NCBI RefSeq assembly: GCF_006265095.1
Contig: NZ_VCNK01000013.1
Coordinates: 60,960 to 124,959 of the forward strand
Direction: 5' to 3'
DNA length: 64,000 bases
DNA from: Phaeobacter sp. B1627
Lineage (GTDB): Bacteria > Pseudomonadota > Alphaproteobacteria > Rhodobacterales > Rhodobacteraceae
Shown one piece after another: positions 24,166 through 31,845 of this stretch. Position numbers and translations under genes: made by a program. Position 1 is the stretch's first letter, and the number at the start of each line of letters is the position of its first letter. The notes under the pieces are model-generated. The model was given only the letters and a program-made list of their open reading frames with translations, was not told where the DNA came from and did not search any database.

Positions 24166-24567
24166 CTAGCCCAAAACCGTGACAGTCAGCGTGGGTTGCC
24201 GGTTCAGGATCGCCAGCACGTCGACCAGACGCTGCGATGTGACCTCGGGCGAGAGGCTCAGAAGCACCTGCTGCGTCTGCTGCTCTGGCGAAGCAGCCGC
24301 GCCGGTCATCGACTTGAGCCGCAGGTCCAGATCCGCCAGTGCCAGCGTCTCGCCATTCAATGAAATCTGCGCCGTGTCCAGTTTCAGAAACAGCGGGCGA
24401 CTGTCGGCCGCCACGCCCTGCCCGCCCTCTGCAGCCATCAGATCGATGGCACCGTAGCGGGAAAACGTCGAAGAGAGCATGAAGAACAGCAACAGAAGAA
24501 ATATCACATCGATCAGCGAGGTCATCGACAAACGCCGGGCGCTGCGCTTGCCCATCCGCAAGGCCAT
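24166..24567 (-). CDS. exbD: ExbD/TolR-family proton-channel subunit
   Basis: This 133-residue single-pass protein has the canonical membrane motif SMTSLIDVIFLLLLFFMLSS, including the Asp essential for proton flow in the ExbB/ExbD channel, followed by a periplasmic domain that binds TonB. The start at 24567 overlaps the exbB stop by one base (TGATG), and the N-terminal MALRMGKRSARRL fits family size; longer frames add unrelated arginine-rich sequence. It energises TonB for haem transport. Confidence 0.92.
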   Translation of the reverse strand: MALRMGKRSARRLSMTSLIDVIFLLLLFFMLSSTFSRYGAIDLMAAEGGQGVAADSRPLFLKLDTAQISLNGETLALADLDLRLKSMTGAAASPEQQTQQVLLSLSPEVTSQRLVDVLAILNRQPTLTVTVLG

Positions 24568-25247
24568 CAGGCGACCTCGCGCGGGGCCGCGTGGGTGTCG
24601 GCGACCTGCTCTGGCGAGAACGCCTGTCGCAACGCGCAATTGGCGAACACCCGATCCCGTTCGACCGTGCCGCTCAGCCAGCCATGAACGGCGGCGACCG
24701 GCATTGCCACCGCAAGCCCCGCCGCGGTGGTCAACAGAGCGACCCAGATGCCTCCGGCCAGAACCGTCGGATCCACCGAAGTCCCGGCAGCCTGCAGACC
24801 CTGGAAGGCTTCGATCATGCCCAGAACAGTCCCGAACAGTCCGATCAGTGGTGCCAGCTGCGCCACCAGGTCGAGAAATCCCAGACCCGTTTCAAGACGC
24901 AGGAACAAGGCTTCTGCCTCGGCATCGCAGCGATCGGAACAGGCCGGGCTCTCCGCCGTGCCGGTGCCTTTGATCGCACGTGCGACGACATTTGCAAGGT
25001 AGCTGCGCGAGGCGGACAGGGTCGCGTTTGCGGTGGCCATATCGCCTCTTTCGAAGGCCTGCAACGCCAGTTTGACGCGACGGTGGCGCCCCACGCCTGC
25101 CCGGCGAAACTGCCAGATTTTATAGAGAACCGTGGCAAAGCTCACGACGGACAGCGCCATCAGCAACACCACAACCGGGCCACCCACAGTGACGATTTCG
25201 GCAACCGAAGCCAGCACGCCTGTCCAGATCTCGGTCAAGTTGTTCAT
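24567..25247 (-). CDS. exbB: ExbB/MotA/TolQ proton-channel protein
   Basis: The 226-residue inner-membrane protein has a first membrane helix near residues 18-40 (GPVVVLLMALSVVSFATVLY), a cytoplasmic domain, and two further helices containing LDLVAQLAPLIGLFGTVLGM (about 122-142) and VALLTTAAGLAVAMPVAAVH (about 170-190), the conserved ExbB/TolQ core. It forms the proton channel with ExbD. It overlaps the upstream small secreted-protein gene by ATGA (25244-25247), so that protein, ExbB, the ExbDs and TonB are translated as a coupled unit. Confidence 0.93.
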   Translation of the reverse strand: MNNLTEIWTGVLASVAEIVTVGGPVVVLLMALSVVSFATVLYKIWQFRRAGVGRHRRVKLALQAFERGDMATANATLSASRSYLANVVARAIKGTGTAESPACSDRCDAEAEALFLRLETGLGFLDLVAQLAPLIGLFGTVLGMIEAFQGLQAAGTSVDPTVLAGGIWVALLTTAAGLAVAMPVAAVHGWLSGTVERDRVFANCALRQAFSPEQVADTHAAPREVA

Positions 25248-25693
25248 CCCAGCAGCTCCACATCGGTACGGCTGCTGAGGACAAGTCCGTCTTCACATAT
25301 CAGACTGTCGTTACCGCCGCTTGTGCAGCGGCTGGCACCGTTGATCAGCACGCGGCCCACATCGGCGCAGGCAATACCCGGCAAATCGAACTGCCGTACT
25401 CTCGGGCGGGCAGCGGGAAGGTCACGAAAATCAAACAGCGTGAGCATCATCACGCCGCCGGTCTGATCGAAGAGGACGGTCTCATAGACCGCCTCCTCAA
25501 TGTTTGTGTTCCGGGCGTTCTGCGCGAGGAACGACAGGCGGCACGCGCCGCCCTGATCCGAAAGCGCATTGAGTTCGATCTGAACGCCCGACTGTGGCGG
25601 GGTGTCTCCCGCATGTACCACGCCCGCCCCACCGAGGGAGGAAAGGACGAGAGCGGCACAAGCGAGTGTGTGAACCTGGCTAAGTTTTCTCAT
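25244..25693 (-). CDS. Small secreted four-cysteine protein of unknown function in the haem operon
   Basis: I do not recognise a named family with known function. The 149-residue product has a clear Sec signal peptide (MRKLSQVHTLACAALVLSSL, cleavage near AHA at 26-28). The mature part is about 120 residues, probably beta-rich, with four Cys (in GGACRL, GIACADV, SRCTSGG and SLICEDG) that could make two disulfides. It sits 16 bases after the haem receptor and overlaps exbB, a placement that implies work with the receptor or the Ton complex in the periplasm. Similar unnamed genes seem to accompany ton/haem operons in related bacteria, from memory, not from a search. Confidence 0.78.
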   Translation of the reverse strand: MRKLSQVHTLACAALVLSSLGGAGVVHAGDTPPQSGVQIELNALSDQGGACRLSFLAQNARNTNIEEAVYETVLFDQTGGVMMLTLFDFRDLPAARPRVRQFDLPGIACADVGRVLINGASRCTSGGNDSLICEDGLVLSSRTDVELLG

Positions 25694-25709
25694 TGTTCAA
25701 ACCTCGTGA

Positions 25710-27704
25710 TCAGAAGGCGGCTGCAAGCGACAGTTTGACATTGCGGCCGGCGGCGGCGCGAGTGGCCAGATGCGGCGTATACTGAGCGTCAAACAGGTTC
25801 TCGATCCCCAGGCGCACTTCGGCTTCTTTCAGGAACCCGGTTTCGATCGCATAGGTGGCACGCACATTATGCACCGCGTAGCCGGATGTGGTCCCGATGT
25901 CCTTTGTCAGCACGGCTTCCCAAGAAAGGTCGAGGGTGTCGTTGAAATTCTTGCCGACGGTCAGGCCCATGCTGTTGGCAGGCATACGTTCATAATCCGC
26001 AACCGAGGTGTCCACGTAGGTCCATTCACCGCTGGACAGGTTGGCGTTCATGTCAACATAGGCGCCGGATCCATGGCTGTAGGACGCCTCGATTTCCAAG
26101 CCTTCTGTCTCGATGCGGTCAATGGTCTGGTAGTTGGTGCCGGAGGTGTAATCCCACAGGCGCGTGGTCCAGTAGTTGACCTTGGCTTTCAGCTGATCAT
26201 CATCGGAAAAGAGACCGACCTTGTCATAGGACGCACCCAGTTCATAGGTCACGGCCTTTTCGCTCTGGGCCATTAAGGTCTCATAGGTCGCATAGTCGAA
26301 ATCGTCGAGGATCGGCATGCCGGTGGTGTAGGCAAGCGAACCGAAGATCGCGAAACCGTTTTCAAAAGCATAGCGCGCGGAAATCCCGCCCATCACTTCG
26401 CTGTTGCTGAAGCTTTCGCCGGCCGTCACGTAGGTCCCGTCCGAGCTCGCTTTCAGATCCTGAATCTCGTAGCGCAGCGCCGGGGTCAGGCTCAGTCCGT
26501 TGCCGAAGTCGATTTCGTCGATTGCAAACAGCGCAAACCGCTTGTCCGTTCCGCCGGGCGCAGAATCGGCGTCGAGACGTTCCTTGCGGATGACCTCCAC
26601 ACCGGTACGCAGGCTGTGGCCCACACCAAATGTCTGGAACAGCGAGGTGTTCTTTACCGTCAGTTTGGTGGTCTCGTAGCGGTGGTCAGCATTCAACAGT
26701 TCATCGTTGGTGTTAACCACTTCCTCTTGTTCAATATACTGATCCGCGTAGGATAGGGTCGCCGTCAGATCGATCAGGTCGTTGCCGATTGGATTGTAGG
26801 CATATTCCAGGCTGCTGGTCGTCGTTTCGATGTAGCGATCCACATTGCCGAAGAACCAGAGCGCTTGGAAGGCGTCATAGGGGACGTCCTTTTCCTCAGA
26901 GGTGGTGTGGGAATAGGAGAAAGTCAGCGACTGATCGGCGGCTTCGCCGAAGCTGTATTTACCTTTGACAAGATAGGACGGCAGTTCGTAGCCGGTGTTG
27001 CCGATTTCGTTGCCGTCACCGTCCTTGTAGTTATCCTGCTCACGGTAGGTGTAGTTCAGAAGGAATTCCAGCTGCTCCGTCGGCTGCCAGCCCAGGATGG
27101 TCGAAGATACACGAGTGTTGCCGTTGCCGTAATGCTCAAAGGTCTGCCGACCGGACAGGCCAATCTCGCCATCGGTCAAATCGGCGGCATCGATGGTTTC
27201 CAGTTTCACCACGCCACCGACAATACCGGAGCCGTATTCGAACGATCCCACGGTGCCGCGGATCACCGAGACTTCGCGGAACAGCGACGGGTCAGTATAG
27301 AGTTGCGTGCCGATACGGTAGAGCTCTTCGGATCCCATGCTGGCACCGTCCAGAAGGATCTGCACCTTCTGGTTGGAACCGTAGGTGCCATCGGCGCCAA
27401 AACCGCGGATGTTGATACCGGCACCTGTTGGCGTTCCGGCATTGACCAGGGTCACGCCCGGCACGGAATCGATCAGCTCAGCAACGCTGGCAGCCTGGCG
27501 ATCCTGAATTTCTTCGGCGTTGATGACAGTTTCCGGCGTGGCCGTGTCTGTCTGAACGTCCCTTTTGTTATTGCCCAGGACCAAAAAGCCCAGGAAGCCT
27601 TCGTCCTCGGCCAGGTCTTGTGCGGCGCTTACGTTTGCAGTCATGGCGAGTGCCACGCCTGAGACAGAGCACAGGAGTGCCCGGCGCATATTTTTGATTT
27701 TCAT
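25710..27704 (-). CDS. hmuR: TonB-dependent outer-membrane haem receptor (HmuR-like)
   Basis: A 664-residue receptor with a signal peptide (about 1-28, ending NVSAAQ), a plug domain (about 55-165: TPETVINAEEIQDRQAASVA, SVPGVTLVNAG, INIRGFG) and a beta-barrel ending in the terminal aromatic Phe (NVKLSLAAAF). It should bind haem or haemoproteins and pass haem to the periplasm using TonB. The haem assignment rests mainly on the divergent hmuSTUV genes. The FRAP box and NPxL box with intervening His seen in classical haem receptors are not recognisable; that stretch reads YTTGMPILDDFDYATYE. The chosen ATG has GGGGA upstream. Confidence 0.88.
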   Translation of the reverse strand: MKIKNMRRALLCSVSGVALAMTANVSAAQDLAEDEGFLGFLVLGNNKRDVQTDTATPETVINAEEIQDRQAASVAELIDSVPGVTLVNAGTPTGAGINIRGFGADGTYGSNQKVQILLDGASMGSEELYRIGTQLYTDPSLFREVSVIRGTVGSFEYGSGIVGGVVKLETIDAADLTDGEIGLSGRQTFEHYGNGNTRVSSTILGWQPTEQLEFLLNYTYREQDNYKDGDGNEIGNTGYELPSYLVKGKYSFGEAADQSLTFSYSHTTSEEKDVPYDAFQALWFFGNVDRYIETTTSSLEYAYNPIGNDLIDLTATLSYADQYIEQEEVVNTNDELLNADHRYETTKLTVKNTSLFQTFGVGHSLRTGVEVIRKERLDADSAPGGTDKRFALFAIDEIDFGNGLSLTPALRYEIQDLKASSDGTYVTAGESFSNSEVMGGISARYAFENGFAIFGSLAYTTGMPILDDFDYATYETLMAQSEKAVTYELGASYDKVGLFSDDDQLKAKVNYWTTRLWDYTSGTNYQTIDRIETEGLEIEASYSHGSGAYVDMNANLSSGEWTYVDTSVADYERMPANSMGLTVGKNFNDTLDLSWEAVLTKDIGTTSGYAVHNVRATYAIETGFLKEAEVRLGIENLFDAQYTPHLATRAAAGRNVKLSLAAAF

Positions 27705-27820
27705 AACGTCCCCAATAGTTCGATGCAGGCTGGTACCGCATGCTTGCCTCAGGGCTGGCTTGGTATCTGGCTTTGATTTAACCCCGATAAGTGTTGGCAA
27801 TCGGGCGTTCTCTCTTGCGG

Positions 27821-27849
27821 CGCCTAATTTAATTTATTAATTCTGTCAA
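27821..27849 (-). promoter_or_regulatory. Promoter of the haem receptor operon in an AT-rich divergent region
   Basis: On the minus strand a perfect TTGACA (27849-27844) is followed by an AT-rich spacer that stands out from the GC-rich surroundings. The -10, expected near 27821-27827, is not well conserved. The 254-base region between hmuR and hmuS must also carry the hmuS promoter. I could not match a consensus ICE (Irr), RirA or Fur box, so iron control is inferred from gene function only. Confidence 0.45.
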
Positions 27850-27958
27850 GAAATATCCCGGCATTGTGATGACCCCATCCTTGCCGGACGTCAGCCTGAC
27901 GGATCGGGATCACCGGCCGCAAGCCAGCAAAAATCACAACACAAAATCGAGGACCATG

Positions 27959-29014
27959 ATGGCCCAGGATATACTGACTTCTCCGGAAGAAATCCGTGCA
28001 CTACGCGCAGAAAAGAACACTTTGCGCGCCCGCGACTTTTGCGACAGCCACGACATCGCCGAGGCACAGTTGGTGGCAGCATATACAGGTCAGGGAGTGA
28101 CCCGGATTTCGGCCCATCCGGACGCGTTGATGCCCCAGATCGAACGCCTCGGCGAAGTGATGGCCCTGACACGCAATGCGTCCTGTGTTCATGAACGGGT
28201 CGGAACCTATGGCAACTACAAAAGCGGTCCTCATGCGGCGATGATTCTGCAGCCGGAAATCGATCTGCGGATTTTCCCATCCTACTGGGTCACGGCATTC
28301 GCGGTGGAGAACGAGAGCGAATCCGGAGTGAAACGCTCCATCCAGGTCTTTGATGCCGCAGGGGACGCGATCCATAAAATTCACCTGCGTGACACCTCGG
28401 AGCATGACGTTTGGGAAGATGTGGTGGCGACGCTTGCCACTGGCGAGACCTCCGACCGGCTGGAGGTCGAGGCCCGCAAGGCGCCGGAAGCGCCCAAAGC
28501 CAACCTCGAGAAAATGGACATCCTGCGCAGCGAATGGGCAAAGATGACCGACACCCATCAATTCATGCGGCTGACTTCCAAGCTCCGGATGAACCGACTT
28601 GGAGCCTATCGCCACGTCGGCGCCCCTTTCGTCAACCGGCTTGAAACAACCGCCGTCAACGACGCATTGCAGGCCGTAGCCGGAACGGGCACCGAAATCA
28701 TGGTGTTTGTGGGCAACAAGGGCTGCATCCAGATCCACGGCGGACCTATCGAAACCCTGCGCGCGATGGGGCCATGGCAAAACGTGATGGACCCGCGGTT
28801 CAACCTGCATCTGCGGCTCGACCACATCACCGAGGTCTACGCCGTCACAAAGCCGACCCAGCGTGGCGATGCGGTCTCCGTCGAAGCCTTCGACGCCGAC
28901 GGCAGTATCATCCTGCAAATTTTCGGACGCCGGACCGAAGCTCTCGACAGCCGTCCGGCATGGGACGCTATCGTTGCTGACCTGCCGCGCATCCAACAAG
29001 AGGAAAACGCATGA
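27959..29014 (+). CDS. hmuS: Haemin-degrading/haem-chaperone protein HmuS
   Basis: This 351-residue cytoplasmic protein of the HmuS/ChuS/HemS/PhuS family is built from two similar halves, each with a helical part and a beta-sheet. Segments HERVGTYGNYKSGPHAAMI and GNKGCIQIHGGPIETLR mark the equivalent positions in the halves. His200 in DTHQF sits where the axial haem ligand of the family is expected. It accepts haem from HmuTUV and either delivers or cleaves it. The ATG at 27959 lies eight bases after GAGGACC; an adjacent ATG at 27956 is equally possible. Its stop overlaps hmuT (ATGA). Confidence 0.93.
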   Translation: MAQDILTSPEEIRALRAEKNTLRARDFCDSHDIAEAQLVAAYTGQGVTRISAHPDALMPQIERLGEVMALTRNASCVHERVGTYGNYKSGPHAAMILQPEIDLRIFPSYWVTAFAVENESESGVKRSIQVFDAAGDAIHKIHLRDTSEHDVWEDVVATLATGETSDRLEVEARKAPEAPKANLEKMDILRSEWAKMTDTHQFMRLTSKLRMNRLGAYRHVGAPFVNRLETTAVNDALQAVAGTGTEIMVFVGNKGCIQIHGGPIETLRAMGPWQNVMDPRFNLHLRLDHITEVYAVTKPTQRGDAVSVEAFDADGSIILQIFGRRTEALDSRPAWDAIVADLPRIQQEENA

Positions 29015-29865
29015 AGCGCCCGGCTTTTCTGACCCTCATCGCGCTGGCCGCCACCCTGAGTGCACCGTTGCCGGCTGCGGCCGCTGATCGTATCCTGTCG
29101 ATTGGCGGCTCGGTCACCGAAATCATCCACGCCCTTGGCGCCGGTGACCGGCTGATCGCCCGTGATACCACATCCATCTACCCTGAGGCCGCACGGAAGC
29201 TTCCCGATGTCGGCTACATGCGTGCGCTCTCCCCTGAGGGGGTTCTCGCCGTGAACCCGGACCTCATCGTCTCGGAGGCTGGCGCCGGGCCTGTGCAAAC
29301 GATCGAGGTTCTCCAGAACGCCGAGATCCCATTTATCGAAGTGCCCGAAGTATATACAGGGGCGGGCATCATTGAAAAAATCAACGCCGTCGGTCACGCG
29401 ATTGACCGCTCGGCCGAGGCGGCGGCTCTCGCAGAGGACGTCGAGGCCGGACTGAACGATGTTGCTGAAAAGATCGCGACCATTGATGACACAAAGCGCA
29501 AACGCGTTCTCTTCATCCTGTCCACACAGGGCGGACGCATCATGGCCTCTGGCCGCGCGACGGCGGCGGATGGGATCATCGCCATGGCAGGCGGCATCAA
29601 CGCGCTGTCCGGGTTTGAGGGCTACAAACTGGTGTCGGACGAGGCGATCTCCGAAGCCGCACCGGACGTGATCCTGATGATGGATCGCGGCGGAGATCAC
29701 GGTGCTGCCACCGAAGACCTTCTGGCCATGTCCGCCATCGTCACCACCCCGGCCGCAAAGACCGGCTCTGTGGTGCGTATGAACGGTTTGTACCTGCTGG
29801 GTTTTGGCCCGCGCACGGCGGCGGCGGCGCTGGACCTCGCCCAGACCCTCTATGGAGCACTATGA
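29011..29865 (+). CDS. hmuT: Haem ABC transporter periplasmic-binding protein HmuT
   Basis: This 284-residue class III solute-binding protein has a signal peptide (1-25, ending LPAAAA) and two lobes joined by a rigid helix. The N-terminal lobe begins RILSIGGSVTEIIHALGAGD and contains DVGYMRALSPEG; Tyr69 there matches the haem-iron ligand tyrosine of ShuT/PhuT. It receives haem from the outer-membrane receptor and delivers it to HmuUV. The gene overlaps hmuS and is followed three bases later by hmuU. Confidence 0.94.
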   Translation: MKRPAFLTLIALAATLSAPLPAAAADRILSIGGSVTEIIHALGAGDRLIARDTTSIYPEAARKLPDVGYMRALSPEGVLAVNPDLIVSEAGAGPVQTIEVLQNAEIPFIEVPEVYTGAGIIEKINAVGHAIDRSAEAAALAEDVEAGLNDVAEKIATIDDTKRKRVLFILSTQGGRIMASGRATAADGIIAMAGGINALSGFEGYKLVSDEAISEAAPDVILMMDRGGDHGAATEDLLAMSAIVTTPAAKTGSVVRMNGLYLLGFGPRTAAAALDLAQTLYGAL

Positions 29866-29868
29866 TCG

Positions 29869-30957
29869 ATGGTGGCCATAAATCCGACTGAAACCAGTCC
29901 GCTGCAACCCGACATGCGCGGTCTTGACCGGCGCATCCTGGCCCGCAAACTGAGCGTTTTGCTGCTCTGTCTGCTTGCGGTTGCGGCGGTTGTCAATCTT
30001 GCATTCGGCGCCTCGGGGACATCCCTTTGGGGCGCTGTCGCAAAGCTCCTCACCGGAGCCCCCCTCAGCACGATGGAACGCGTCGTCCTTTGGGACATTC
30101 GCATGCCACGGGTGGTGCTCTGCATCCTCGTCGGGGCGGCACTTGCGGTGTCCGGTGCGGTGATGCAAGGTCTGTTTCGCAATCCGCTCGCGGATCCCGG
30201 TCTGGTCGGCGTGAGTGCCGGCGCCAGCCTCGGTGCGATTGCGTCGATTGTCCTCGGCGGCCTGCTCCCTCTGGGCCTGCAGAGTTTTCTTGGCGGCTAC
30301 ATGACCCCGCTGGCCGCCTTCATCGGCAGCTGGAGCACCACGTTGGTGCTGTATCGGGTATCCACGCGCGGGGGGCGCACCTCTGTCGCAACGATGCTGC
30401 TGGCGGGGATCGCGCTCGGTGCCCTTGCGATAGCCCTGTCTGGGATCATGATCTACATGGCGAATGACCAGCAGTTGCGAGACCTCACTTTCTGGCAAAT
30501 GGGGTCATTGGCGGGAGCCACTTGGGAAAGATCGCTCATTGCCGGACCTGTGATCGTACTGGCCACGGCCGGGTCGGTCTGGCTGGCGCATGGGCTCAAT
30601 TGTCTGGCCCTCGGAGAGGCGGCGGCCGCCCACATGGGTATTCCGGTCCAGCGCATGAAGAACGCAGCCGTTTTTTCCGTTGCCGCCGCCACCGGCGTTG
30701 CGGTTGCAGCGACCGGCGGCATCGGGTTCGTCGGCATCGTGGTCCCGCATGTTCTGCGGCTGGCCACCGGCCCGGACCACAGCACGCTGTTGCCGAATGC
30801 GGCGCTGTTGGGGGCGACGCTCCTGCTCTGTGCCGACCTCATCAGCCGCACCATCATAGCGCCGGCCGAACTGCCGATCGGCATCGTCACGGCTGTGATC
30901 GGCGCGCCGGTCTTTTTGTGGATTTTGCTGAATCGTCGGGGGTTGGTAGAGCAATGA
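29869..30957 (+). CDS. hmuU: Haem ABC transporter permease HmuU
   Basis: A 362-residue FecCD/BtuC-type permease with about ten membrane helices. LSGAVMQGLFRNPLADPGLV-like residues (AVMQGLFRNPLADPGLVGVS) and GGIGFVGIVVPHVLRLATGP are the characteristic substrate-path and coupling-helix regions of iron-complex permeases, and a near C-terminal IPAELPIG-type segment reads APAELPIGIVTAVIGAPVFL. It acts in the inner membrane with HmuV. The stop overlaps hmuV by ATGA. Confidence 0.95.
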   Translation: MVAINPTETSPLQPDMRGLDRRILARKLSVLLLCLLAVAAVVNLAFGASGTSLWGAVAKLLTGAPLSTMERVVLWDIRMPRVVLCILVGAALAVSGAVMQGLFRNPLADPGLVGVSAGASLGAIASIVLGGLLPLGLQSFLGGYMTPLAAFIGSWSTTLVLYRVSTRGGRTSVATMLLAGIALGALAIALSGIMIYMANDQQLRDLTFWQMGSLAGATWERSLIAGPVIVLATAGSVWLAHGLNCLALGEAAAAHMGIPVQRMKNAAVFSVAAATGVAVAATGGIGFVGIVVPHVLRLATGPDHSTLLPNAALLGATLLLCADLISRTIIAPAELPIGIVTAVIGAPVFLWILLNRRGLVEQ

Positions 30958-31760
30958 CCCTACGTGCAGAAAACATAGACCTGACCATCGGGCGCAAGAC
31001 AATCCTGCAAGGCGTCACCTTCCAGGCGCGCGCCGGCGAAATCTCCGCCATCGTCGGCCCCAACGGATCCGGCAAATCCACCCTGCTGAAAGCGCTGGTG
31101 GGGGAGTTGCCCTGTAGCGGGCAGATCATGCTCAACTCCCGGCTGCTGGCAGATTATGCGGCCTGGGAACTCGCCAGCCTGCGCGGAGTTCTGCCACAGG
31201 CAACCGTTCTGGCCTTTCCCTTTACCGTGCTGGAGGTGGTGCGCCTTGGGCTTGCGGCAGGTCCCGACGCCAATAGCCCGGACCTGCCGTTCCAGGCCCT
31301 GTCGCGCGTCGGCCTGGACGGCTACGCGGGCCGTTTCTATCAGGAACTGTCCGGCGGGGAACAGCAACGGGTGCAGCTGGCCCGCGTCCTGGCACAGGTC
31401 TGGCAACCACACCGCAACGGGAAACCCTGCTGGCTGTTCCTCGACGAGCCTGTCTCAAGCCTCGATATCGCGCATCAGCTGACAGTGATGGATCTGGCGC
31501 GGCGATTTGCTGCAGGCGGCGGCGGCGTGGTCGCCGTGATGCATGATCTCAATCTCACCGCGATGTATGCCGATCATGTTCATGTCATGTCAGCAGGACG
31601 GTCGGCCGGAGACGGCCCTGTTGCCGAAGTAATAACCGACGCCCGCCTCAAGCAAGTCTACGGCTGCGCATTGCGCACCGGGGTTGTCCCGCAAGACGCA
31701 GGTGTTTTTGTGTTGCCGCAAACGGCGCGGGCTACTGCAATGGCGCCGGCGGCAGAATAG
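30954..31760 (+). CDS. hmuV: Haem ABC transporter ATP-binding protein HmuV
   Basis: The 268-residue ATPase has a Walker A GPNGSGKST, Q-loop region LPQATVLAFPFTVLEVV, signature LSGGEQQRVQLARVL, Walker B WLFLDEPVSSLD and switch-His segment AVMHDLN, all intact. The length and order match HmuV. The start at 30954 uses the ATGA overlap with hmuU; upstream extension of this frame runs through the hmuU gene and is not real. It powers haem import with HmuU, and the operon ends at a shared convergent terminator. Confidence 0.95.
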   Translation: MTLRAENIDLTIGRKTILQGVTFQARAGEISAIVGPNGSGKSTLLKALVGELPCSGQIMLNSRLLADYAAWELASLRGVLPQATVLAFPFTVLEVVRLGLAAGPDANSPDLPFQALSRVGLDGYAGRFYQELSGGEQQRVQLARVLAQVWQPHRNGKPCWLFLDEPVSSLDIAHQLTVMDLARRFAAGGGGVVAVMHDLNLTAMYADHVHVMSAGRSAGDGPVAEVITDARLKQVYGCALRTGVVPQDAGVFVLPQTARATAMAPAAE

Positions 31761-31773
31761 CAGTAAAGAGCCC

Positions 31774-31810
31774 CCTTCCCCGTCGGCATCCGGGTCGCCT
31801 GCGGGGAAGG
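31774..31810. terminator. Convergent terminator between hmuV and the hybrid kinase
   Basis: CCTTCCCCG (31774-31782) pairs exactly with CGGGGAAGG (31802-31810). The stem lies between two convergent genes. A T-run is short on either side (CCCTTTG on the plus strand), so it may be a partial bidirectional terminator. Confidence 0.5.
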
Positions 31811-31815
31811 CACCC

Positions 31816-31837
31816 TTTGATCCGCATTTGATCCGCA
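31816..31837. repeat. Perfect tandem 11-base repeat
   Basis: TTTGATCCGCA is present twice head to tail (31816-31826 and 31827-31837) just before the end of the kinase gene. Confidence 0.7.
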
Positions 31838-31845
31838 GTCCTGTC

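Noticed and set aside
27826..27850. An Irr (ICE) or RirA box in the AT-rich hmuR-hmuS region
   Set aside because: The sequence does not fit TTTAGAA-type or TGA-N9-TCA patterns closely enough to name a regulator.
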